Source: Pigoraptor chileana (Eukaryota > Opisthokonta > Filasterea). From it: a stretch of 20,858 nucleotides of DNA. Under the pieces are notes generated by a model, which worked only from the letters and a program-made list of their open reading frames with translations, ran no database searches and was not told where the DNA came from. Shown here in pieces: positions 1 through 8,458 of the stretch (positions are counted from its first letter, which is position 1; each line of letters starts with the position of its first letter). Location: assembly GCA_943704495.1 (NCBI GenBank), contig CALSCR010002334.1, forward strand, positions 6,234 to 27,091, in the 5' to 3' direction. Position numbers and translations under genes: made by a program.

Positions 1-47
1 TAGCACACATGAGATGCGACACACACATGCAATGATAAAAATACAGC

Positions 48-131
48 ACAGACACAGATACAGACACCGGCACAAGCAGAGATACAGACATAGACACTGA
101 CACAGACACAAACACAGATACAGACACAGGC
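48..131. repeat. Degenerate ACACAG/ATACAGAC tandem tract
   Basis: Imperfect 6- to 8-base units of the type GACACA and GATACA run from about 48 to 131, with the phrase CACAGATACAGACAC recurring. It lies downstream of exon 5 of the minus-strand gene and is presumably intronic. Nothing else is seen between 1 and 182. Confidence 0.65.
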
Positions 132-182
132 TACAAGCAGATCACACCGACGCCCCAAACCAATGCAGCCAAGTACACCCAC

Positions 183-2433
183 CGACGCAAGAAAGTCGCG
201 AAAGAGAAAGAGCAGCGGAGAAATGAGATGCTCTCCCCGCTCATAGTCCACCGAAGCGCGCTCCAATCGGGCGAGCAGATGACGCAATACGAACGTGTTG
301 AGGTGGCCAAGCATCAGCCTGCAGTACACAGGTGCGGATATATGTGTAGAGCGGCGGTTGGCGATGAGCACACCCACACACCCACACACCCACACACTCG
401 CATGCACATAGTACCACACACACACACACTCGCATGCACATAGTACCACACCCACACACCCACACACTCGCATGCACATAGTGCCCCACACACACACACA
501 CACACACACACACAAATGCACTTGTACACACCCACACACCCACACACTCACATGCACATAGTACCACACACAAACACACACACAAATGCACTTGTACACA
601 CCCACGTGCACATAGGCACACACCCGCACACCCACAAACACATAAGCACGCTTTTAATCTCAACGGCGCCAACATATAAGTCGAGGCATCGCAGACCTTC
701 ATCCGGCAACCGGAGCACACGACAATCTAAACTAGGCACATACGCACCTCCTTTTAACGAAATAGTGTAAGACACTCAGTGCGAGGAGCTTGTTGTCGGT
801 GAGCGAGAGGGGCGCGGACGGATGCTGCGAGAGATCGCCAGGACGGAGAACTCCAACGCAAATATTCACAAAATCAGCCAGCGGTTCTTCGCCCTCCCAC
901 AAATCCGATGCCGCAAGGAGTTTGAACATCTGCAAGTGGGGGCGCCGTGTTGTGTATGTGTGTGTGTGCGTGTGTGTTTGTGTGAGCGTGTGTGTGAGTG
1001 TGTGTGTAAGTGTGTGTGTGAGTGTGAGTGTGAGTGAGAGTGTGTGTGTGTGCGTGTATGTGCATGTGTGTGCGTGCATGACACAGTGTGTGAGCGCGCG
1101 TGTGTTTATCTACACACGTGACCCCAGCTCATGTAACCACCATTTGAATTTCGCAACCAAAAAAAAAACCGACAGAGATTCAATACCAGCGAGGCACAAA
1201 ATTGAATGAAAAAGGCCGCAAGAACGAGCGCACACCTGGGATTCGAACTCGGACTTTCCTGGCGCCTTAAAGGAGCCCCTGCGGGCAGTCCACTTCCTGA
1301 ACGCCATGCGCAGTGGCTGCGAGTCGTTTTCGAACGAGTGGAACAGCGCGCAAAAGTACATTGTGTTGATAAGGGCAATGCGCAGATCGGCGTGAGCAGA
1401 CGCCTCTGCATCTCCCATGGGAGTTAAAAAGACGGCGCCGCCCTGCCCTGGGGTCTGCGCGGGTCCCTGGGGTCTTGGCTCAGCCCAGTCCTCCTGCGTC
1501 AGACGCTTCGTAAGAAGCGACTCCACAAGCTGCGCCGGGGTGGGGGTGGGGGGATATGCGTGTTGTTGTTGTTGTTGTTGTTGTTGTTATTATTATTATT
1601 ATCCATATCTGTGCTCATATAATGCCGACCAGAGATAAACACACAAATGGGACACATCGATAATGACTTCACACGGGACAAATCAGCCACACCAACACTG
1701 CGCACATATATACACTGGCAGAAGTGGAGACACTGTACGTGATGAGCCCATGCATACCTCAACGAGTGAAGTGCGATCCTCGCCTGTGTCCAGCGCCAGA
1801 AGTTTCCCGATGCAGCAGATCAAGTAACTGCAAGTCACAACGCACATGATAAGGATGCGATTGAGTAAGAGCGTGGGGGCTGCACCACACAGGAGCAAAC
1901 CAGAAGAACGTATGCCCCATAGTCTTCGTGTGAGATCAAAGGCATATTAGGTGATCGTTACAGCGGCACTCGAGAAAAACGAAGCATGTGACGTCACATG
2001 TGCGGTAGATTGACATGTATAAACACAATATGAACCACATGCGCACGGACGATGGAAAATAGACGAAGCCATAGCGATGTGAGCCACACTGGCGATACAA
2101 ACAACAACCGCGGCGCTCGATTCCTTCTTCCTCTCAAATGCACACACACAGACAAGCACACACAAACAGACACAACTGTGACTCGCACGCGTATACATAC
2201 CTAGTGGCATTGTTGGTTGCAGACAATGTTGTCCAGAAGCGCTGGTACTCCGAGCGTGAAAGCCCGCCGCCATCGGCCCCACTCCGCAGAAACCGACCCA
2301 CCGACTCCGCCACAGACAGGCATTCCTCAAGCGTGACGGTTCCCGCAGCCTGGGCCGTAGTGTGTGTCGTTGCCGCGGGTTGCGGTTGCGACGGCTGTGA
2401 AGCTGTCTGCGGCGCCGCAATGTCGGCCTCCAT
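183..2433 (-). CDS. Unrecognised multi-exon protein, 3' part beyond left edge
   Basis: I do not recognise this protein. Five exons join in phase on the minus strand: 2433-2201, 1923-1758, 1529-1236, 929-748 and 318 to about 183, all with GT-AG borders (donors GTATGT, GTATGC, GTGTGC, GTGCGT; acceptors CGAAG, GCGCAG, TTGCAG, CTGCAG). The ATG at 2433 opens a Gln/Ala/Thr-rich N-terminus ([19 protein letters not shown]), followed by an acidic-helical stretch containing SEYQRFW. Exon 2 codes a hydrophobic segment ([17 protein letters not shown]) that could be a membrane span or the core of a helical repeat. Exons 3-5 are Leu-rich and helical ([50 protein letters not shown]), like HEAT/armadillo-type solenoids. 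About 337 residues lie in the window and no stop is reached in exon 5. If the exon 4 donor at 747 is not used, the frame ends at 732. Divergent from THTPA. Exon structure is fairly sure; function is unknown. Confidence 0.6.
362..640. repeat. Composite CA minisatellite in intron
   Basis: A CA-rich block in the intron between exons 4 and 5 of the left minus-strand gene. It is not plain CA: the phrase CATGCACATAGT recurs at 401, 433, 471 and 551 (third copy CATGCACATAGTG), and AAATGCACTTGTACACACCCAC recurs at 514 and 584. Between them lie pure CA runs and CACACC runs. This is a higher-order repeat grown from a microsatellite. On the sense strand of the gene it reads TG-rich. Confidence 0.85.
951..1080. 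repeat. TG-rich microsatellite
   Basis: Interrupted GT repeat with GA and GC variants, in the intron before exon 4 of the left minus-strand gene. On the sense strand it is CA-rich and ends only about 20 bases before the exon 4 acceptor, so it replaces the usual polypyrimidine tract. Confidence 0.85.
1561..1602. repeat. TTG/TTA trinucleotide repeat
   Basis: About nine TTG units followed by about five TTA units, in the intron between exons 2 and 3 of the left minus-strand gene. The compound structure suggests a TTG repeat in which a mutated TTA unit then expanded. It makes a poly-Asn/poly-Cys run in spurious frames but is intronic. Confidence 0.9.
1985..2000. promoter_or_regulatory. Perfect 16-base palindrome with CRE core
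   Basis: CATGTGACGTCACATG equals its own reverse complement. The central TGACGTCA is the full consensus site for CREB/ATF bZIP dimers. It lies in the first intron of the left minus-strand gene, about 430 bases downstream of that gene's start codon, a plausible place for an intronic enhancer. The palindrome is read directly; factor binding is an inference. Confidence 0.5.
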
Positions 2434-3116
2434 TTTTTGGCGAATTTGCTTTCACGCGTGCAAGCAGTCCACGTATAAGAAGTGTTGAGAAGCGAGTGGG
2501 TCCACGTCCATCTGATTCGGACACTCTTTTGAGAGTGTGTGTTTTGTTGTTTTCGCCACAAAAATATGTGTTTTCGAGTGCTCCCTCGGCAAACTGCGTC
2601 TGAATCAATCCGTGCTCAAGACCCCCATCACATCGACCGGGGGGAACACACGCACACATACACACACACATACACACACATAGAGACCTCACAGGATGTA
2701 TGCTTCAGTACACGCACCTGTCTGCTTTTCAGCGCAATTATAGGCGAGGGGTGATAATGTTGGTGTGTGCGTGTGCGTGTGTGTGTGCGTGATCATGGCA
2801 CTGCCTTGTGTGAGTGTATGTGTGCCGTGTGTGTGTGCCTGCTAATCCACAATCAGTCCATGAATATGGCTGGCGGGATTAATGTGAAGACAATTGCATA
2901 TTACTCGTAAATTTTGTGGCTCACTTCAGTCTGTTTCAGCGGCTGTCTTTTTGTTTACCACGGCCGAGTTCATGGGTACGCCTGATTGAGGCCAACTGCT
3001 GACCATCTGATGCAGTCTGCATGCACACTGCGACCACCGCTGTGGCACTTCTTTGAGTATTGTGAGGCTTCTCGCTATCCTCGAGAGTGTCGACGCACAC
3101 TCGCATTAGACTTGAA
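2434..3116. other. Divergent intergenic region with CA/TG tracts
   Basis: Separates the start codon of the left minus-strand gene from that of THTPA on the plus strand, so it must contain both promoters. It holds a CA tract at about 2649-2683 and an interrupted GT tract at about 2761-2843. I see no convincing TATA box and no open frame with coding character. Confidence 0.6.
2761..2843. repeat. Interrupted GT microsatellite
   Basis: GTGTGC/GTGTGT repeat broken by a short unique stretch around 2793-2810, located in the divergent promoter region between two start codons. Confidence 0.75.
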
Positions 3117-4680
3117 ATGTGTATGCGATGGTCCTCCCTGCTGTTTGGTGCGACACGCTTGTCGACGGATAGACTGGTTGCCGCAAGCAGCCGCGCGCGG
3201 GGCAGCCAGCGGACACGCTCCATCACCACAGGCATGTCCATTACACAGGCACGAATCGAAGTTGAGCGAAATTTCGCGATTCCCAAGCAATCTGATGGCC
3301 GAGATGCACTTGATGTCGTGTGCACTGCTGTGGAATCGGCCGGTGCGCGGCTACTCTCGTCACGCACATTCAGCGATGTGTATGTTGACACGCAGGAATA
3401 CACTCTGGCAATGAAGGACATTTGGTTAAGACGCCGGGACAATGTGTGGGAACTGAAGGTGCGAAGTAGCATTGGCACGTCCTGTCAGTTGCATGTGCAA
3501 TGTAGCTGTGCCCGTGATCTCACTGTGTAGACAAGAGGGGTGCGTTGTCGTCACGTGACACGGTCTCCCTGTCTGTGTTTCTCCCTAGGCACGCGTCAAG
3601 AATTGTGTGGTAGCCCGGCAAGATGCCACGGATGTGTACGAGGAGACGACGGGCGATGCGGATATCATCGCGCGGCTTCGGTCTTTGAGTCTTTTCGGCA
3701 CTTCGGAGGACTTTTCGACTGTGGATGCGCTGGTACGCAGCGCTGGATTAGTGACGCTAGCTGACTTTGGCACTCGTATTCTCTCGAGGTCAGTGGCCAC
3801 TTTGTTCGTTATCTGAAACGGCACTGTTTGTATGGTGGTACTACATACACAACACGTGACGATATCAGTCGCACGGCACGCACACCATGCCAACTCGTGT
3901 GTACTGCCTGCGTCTGTAAGCGTTAACCCTATGCGTGTGTGTAAGTGTGTGTGCGTGTGTATGTCTACGTGTGTGTGTGTGTACTGTCTGTTGGCGCTTA
4001 GGTCAGTGTTGCGAGTGCAGCAGTCGACGTGTGGGGCAAGAGCAATGCTCACAGCTGCTTATTCTTTATTCTATTTCGCAAATGCTTTTTTTTTATCCTC
4101 ACAGGGGCTTACTATTGATCTAGATCGCGCTAGCTTTGGTCATTGTGCGGGGGAGATTGAGCTCATGGTGGAGAGACAAAGCGATGTGGGTAGGCGATGC
4201 GATTGCTTGAATGAGAATGATTCTGTTCGTGTTTATGCGGCTGTGTTCGGTTGTGCTTGTGTTTTGTCTGTGTCCAAGAGTGTTTGTGTGTGTTCATTTG
4301 CGGTTTTGTATGTATGCTGGGTTCCGTCCGCAAGCCAACGTTTGTTCTGATGTATGCAATGCCCTCGTATATTGTGTGCGGATGTGTGTGTGTGCGTGGT
4401 TGTGTATGTCTGCATTTTTTTGCTGCGTGCGTGTGTGACACAGGTGGCGGCAGCAGAAGCAGGCATTGTTGCATTGGCGGCGCGACTGGGCTTTGATGTG
4501 TCCCAGCGACCCCTCGGTAAAATGCAGTGCTATTTGCTGTGGCGACGACCTGAACTCCACGCGAGCCTCGTCCACGCAGGTATATTCGGGGCTCTGTCGA
4601 CACCGGCGGTTGAGTCTGACACGTACTATGAACGCCCCGCATCATCGGTTGCTGCACCTAAAGCACATCAAGTGAAGTGA
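3117..4680 (+). CDS. THTPA: Thiamine triphosphatase (CYTH family)
   Basis: Predicted to hydrolyse thiamine triphosphate to thiamine diphosphate using Mg2+ in a CYTH tunnel fold. Exons: 3117-3458, 3589-3788, 4002-4185 and 4444-4680; the alternative join 4189/4454 is also in phase. Family marks: IEVERNF (E48, E50), the strand-loop YVDT, WLRRR followed by WELK, VYEETTGD, IDLDRASFG and GEIELMV. The Trp of IWLRRR matches the human residue (Trp53) that favours thiamine triphosphate, which supports this call over a generic triphosphatase. The lysine of ExExK is Asn here. The first 39 residues, Arg/Ser-rich without acids until D18, could be a mitochondrial presequence; internal Met40 would give a cytosolic form of usual size. 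Exon 3 has a poorly conserved 33-residue stretch that may hide a small intron. Length is about 318-320, against 230 in human. Confidence 0.85.
3550..3559. promoter_or_regulatory. GTCACGTGAC palindromic E-box
   Basis: Ten-base palindrome containing the CACGTG core recognised by bHLH factors, in intron 1 of THTPA. A second identical palindrome lies in a TTLL5 exon at 17703-17712, so it need not be regulatory. Confidence 0.3.
3931..3984. repeat. GT microsatellite in THTPA intron 2
   Basis: Interrupted GT repeat just upstream of the acceptor at 4001. Confidence 0.75.
4378..4438. repeat. Degenerate GT-rich tract in THTPA intron 3
   Basis: GTGTGCG-type repeats leading into the acceptor of the last THTPA exon. 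The whole intron from 4190 is GT-rich. Confidence 0.65.
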
Positions 4681-4821
4681 ATTGGAGGGGTGGTATTGTG
4701 CGAAGAGGAAAGCGGTTGTTTTAATGTGCACTGCGTGCAATCGACGACAACTCCCGTCGAGTTGTCTGGAGGTGCTCTGGAGGTGCTATGCGTCCACGTG
4801 GCGGGGTGTGTGGTTGTGGCC
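4681..4821. other. Short convergent spacer
   Basis: 141 bases between the THTPA and FDXR stop codons. No AATAAA is visible on either strand, so one or both transcripts probably extend into the neighbour's 3' end or use a variant signal. It contains one CACGTG at 4795. Confidence 0.6.
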
Positions 4822-5198
4822 CTATGCACCCTTTTCCTTTGCCGCGTCCAGCACCGCAATCATGTGGTCGACAGAGAGTAGCTTTTCGCGGATCTTCCCC
4901 TGCGTTGTACCATGCCCAATCTCCTTCTCTTCGATGGTCAGATAGTCGCCAAAGCTAGTGGGACGTGCACCACGTGACGCCAGCACCGCCTTAGCGCCTC
5001 CGAGTCCGCCGTCGAAGGGAATCGAGTCCGTTGGTATTGCGACTGCGACACCTTCGCTGATGTTAAGGCTGGTTACCAGTTGGTCCCGGCGGAGCGCGGC
5101 AATTTCGTTGCTGTGCGATAAATCCTCCAAGACACGGGCGGCAGTGCCGTGTGCATCCGCCATTGTTGTTGCAATCACACCGACAGGACCGCGGCTAC

Positions 5199-5241
<43 letters not shown>

Positions 5242-8200
5242 CGGGGGGTTCAGCGATGTAGTGTGTATTGAAAGATCCCAATAAATGTCCCAGAAACTTC
5301 GTATACGTCAATGAGCTAACTTAGTTTCGCATTCATAAACACACACATACATGATCACACAACGAGAACAAATATTTGCAAATGGAGGGACCATGTGCAC
5401 GGTGCCCACCGAATCCATCCCGAGCAATACATGCCGGCAACAACAGCGTTGTCACGTGAGGGGTCGACCACGCGGCCGTCTTTATTTGGTATAATGCTGC
5501 GTGCGCTGTCGAATGGAACGCCCGGAATGGCAATACTTTTGTAGCCTATGCTGCGAACGGCAAGTCCAGCCTGCGCCGGGGGGGGGGTACGTGTTCGCAC
5601 GACGTGAGTCCCACATACGGGGTTCAAATGATGGGCACTGCAGTGTGCAAGTATGCCCAAAAGAGGAAAGCCCGGGCAAGAATCACACCCCACACACATG
5701 CATACACAAACACATACACACGAAGACAAACACACACGAATGCACAATGCAAGTGCGAGTGTGCTCACGTCGATGGTCTCTGTCACACCCGTTCCCACGG
5801 CCCGTCGATCGGCAACGCCTCCCGTGAGTGTGTTGATCTCCAGTTTCACCTGCGAGGTCAAGCATTTATCGATTCGGGTGGGTGTGGTTCTTGTGTACTT
5901 TGTTTTTTTGTATCTTCAACTTCGCTATACACCACATCATTACAGTATGACAAATATGTCTGTCAAAATTGGCGATGGCTACAACATGACACAAAATGCA
6001 CGCAGGCAAAAGCAGGAGGTGAGAGTGAGTCGAATGCTTCAGCTGTACTGACATACACAACACACATAAAGCCATAGTACACAATGATACCTTGCTAAGG
6101 CGGCCGTTTGCGTCGGCCTCGAATGAGTGCGGACTCCGCTTAAAAAGGAGCTTGAGTGTCCGGGTTGCCCCTTCCTTGGGTTGGTTGCTTTCTGCGGCGG
6201 TCTGAAACGGGCACGAATGAACACACATATACGTTAGAGTATGTGCGTGTGTGTGCGTGTGGTGTGCACGAGTGTGAATGAGCGCATGGGGTCATAAAAT
6301 CCGATTGCCATGCCCATAACCAGCCTAACCCCATATGCGGTTTCACGCACATACACACATCCATACACACACACTCAAACATAAAACCATATAAAAACAC
6401 ACATAATCCGCCACCAAATATATAAGGGGGTATCATTCGTGCCGTTGAGTTCGCTTTCTGCCACTGGACTCGGACCGAACAAGAAAACGTCATGACAGAC
6501 GCACAAACACATAACACACATCAACACACCTTCTGCAGCAACTCTGTGAGACGGCGACGGGGTCGGTCGTTTGCAATTGCGGCCAAATCCTCTGCCGATA
6601 CGTCCATATCGGCCGGATCGATCACTGTCTTGCATCCCTCGAGTGTGACAATCTCACGCAGCTCCTTGATGGTGAATGCAACCTGGAACATCAAAACAAG
6701 CAGCCGATACACATGTTAAAATAAAATTGTTTTTTAGTTTGCTCACCAACAAACGGCGGCGGCATCCAACAATTACTGCTTGAGTCGTGAGTCCATCGCT
6801 TTAGTTTGACAACAGGCTGAAGAAGCCTAAATCAAGGAGGAACACAGTACTAACTGCCGAAATGCATAGCACCGCCCACGCACCTCAAGGGGACCGCGCC
6901 TGCCGACAACATACACAGTCTTGATCTTGCTCTGTCGGAGTGTGGCGACCGACATGCTTGTAATGTCTGTGGGATGCAGGCGGTCTGGTTGGGAGAGGAG
7001 GATGCGCGCTACGTCAAGGGCAACATTGCCATGACCGAAGACTACGGCCGACTCTGTGCTCAGATCTACCGCCAGAGTGCTGTGCGTGCAGAAGCATGCA
7101 GGAGTGGGCGGATTAGTGGAGATCAGTTGAGAGCAAACAGAACACAAAGGTGATTGACAAGCTGGATCAATGCCACTCTACAAACATGCGCCACACATCG
7201 CACGCACAGAATGGATTGGGGTCGCAAGTAAGATCACGCGACAACTACAACAAACATCCCTCAAAAACATCATGCTCCCGAAAGAAAGTAACATCATCCT
7301 CTCGAAAGAAAGTAACATCATGCTCCCGAAAGAAAGGAACATCATGCTCCCGAAAGAAAGTAACATCATGCTCCCGAAAGTAAGCACCGACCTGTTGGCC
7401 GGATGGCCATTGTACCATCCAACAAACTCGCGGGCGGCATGCACTCCTGGCACGGACTCTCCAGGGACACCCAACGCTTTGTCGAGATCTGCACCCGTGG
7501 CGAATATAACGGCAGAATACAAACGCCGCAACTCTGCAACGGTAATGTCGCGGCCCACATTCACGTTTCCCACAAACGAACATCTCTTGTCCTCGGCGAT
7601 TTTGCGGAACTGTGCAGTGACATTCTGCGTGTATAATTTGGGTCCGGTTCGGGAGGATTAGATAAGTAAGAAGGATTAGATAAGTCAGTGTCTTAGGCGC
7701 AGTGCCCATGGACTCGACAAGGAAGGATCAGTAGAGAGAGTTCAGGTGCGTGTATGCGAGTATGTGCGAGTGTGTGTGCAGTATACGCATGTGTGTATGA
7801 GTATGTACAGAGCAGAAAGTACCTTCACATCTTGGTGGTCAGGGGCAACGCCGTATCGCACAAGACCGTATGGCACCGGCAGTCGGTCATATATGTCGAG
7901 GCGCAAGTCATCCTTCGCGCCTTTCAGCTGCGGGCACACGTAAGAATTCAAGCAAAGTGACACGTATACTTAGTCTCTCTTAGCCCCATGCCGTACCCCC
8001 ACACGTGACATACCCCACAAGTACCGACCAATACACTCCTATACACTATACACTTCTATACATTCCTATACACTATACACTCCTATACACTCCTATACAC
8101 TATACACTCCTGTACACTACGGCTGGACAAACAAACAGAAATGTGCATTTGACGGAGTTGCCGCAAGGGTTGGGTGATCAGCTTTTTCTTGCACACATTT

Positions 8201-8458
8201 GACAGTGCATTGTATAAACTCACAATGTGGCTCGCCGTGTAGAATCCCGCGGGACCACTGCCGACGATGCACACGTTATGAGCACTACGGCGACCCTCGA
8301 CATTCAAAGGCGCAGTGAGCACTGTTAGAATATAAGAACAAGGACACGGGTTTCAGTAACAGCAGATAAGGTACACGCTGTTCGGTCTGGTGAAAAGTAG
8401 TCAGCCGAAAGAGGGACTACATACCCTCCCATGCTCGTACCGACGCTCTGCGCAACAT
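4822..8458 (-). CDS. FDXR: Mitochondrial adrenodoxin/ferredoxin-NADP reductase
   Basis: Flavoenzyme that passes electrons from NADPH through FAD to mitochondrial [2Fe-2S] ferredoxin, for Fe-S cluster assembly and mitochondrial P450s. Ten exons on the minus strand: 8458-8425, 8321-8224, 7927-7823, 7624-7392, 7079-6884, 6682-6530, 6201-6091, 5849-5769, 5570-5410 and 5194-4822 (TAG). All join in phase to 514 residues, close to the animal precursor. Exon 1 codes MLRRASVRAWE, a typical matrix presequence start. Motifs: FAD-binding IVGSGPAGFY (residues 30-39), VPYGLVRYGVAPDH, REFVGWYNG, NADP-binding GHGNVALDVARIL (172-184), VVGRRGPLEVAFTIKELRE, SIGYKS (344-349), GRVVD, YCSGWIRRGPVGVI and the C-terminal GKIREKLLS. 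Tail-to-tail with THTPA, only 141 bases between stops. No break or missing motif was seen. Confidence 0.95.
5202..5240. repeat. Pure (GT)19 microsatellite
   Basis: Uninterrupted repeat in FDXR intron 9. On the sense strand it is CA and stops a few bases before the CCTGTAG acceptor of exon 10. Confidence 0.95.
5690..5742. repeat. CA-rich tract in FDXR intron 8
   Basis: Interrupted CACACA/CATACA repeats, TG-rich on the FDXR sense strand, starting shortly after the exon 8 donor. Confidence 0.7.
6231..6408. repeat. GT- then CA-rich tracts in FDXR intron 6
   Basis: A GT-rich stretch (about 6240-6275) and a CA-rich stretch (about 6348-6408) of opposite sense flank a unique spacer in the same intron. 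They are imperfect complements and could pair in the pre-mRNA. Confidence 0.6.
7266..7384. repeat. 24-base minisatellite, five copies
   Basis: Units start at 7266, 7290, 7314, 7338 and 7362, with consensus AACATCATGCTCCCGAAAG plus AAAGT. Copies differ by one to three bases. It lies in FDXR intron 4, six bases inside the exon 4 donor (GT at 7391-7390). The unit is a multiple of three and is open in the frame that continues from exon 4. Confidence 0.95.
8040..8120. repeat. 27-base minisatellite, three copies
   Basis: Three 27-base units at 8040-8066, 8067-8093 and 8094-8120, each built from TATACACT and TATACACTCC sub-units, in FDXR intron 2. Earlier sub-units reach back to about 8030. Confidence 0.9.

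Noticed and set aside
241-720. Cys/Val/Gly-rich minus-strand frame of about 160 codons
   Set aside because: It is the translation of the TG side of the CA repeat. The only real coding part nearby is the exon at 318-183, which uses another frame.
2134-2561. Competing minus-strand frames of 120-204 codons around the start of the left gene
   Set aside because: They run through the first intron and the CA tract. The frame starting at ATG 2433 is the one that splices in phase into exon 2.
7266-7384. Regular repeats resembling a CRISPR array
   Set aside because: The 24-base units are directly adjacent with no spacers and lie in an intron of a eukaryotic gene. This is a minisatellite.
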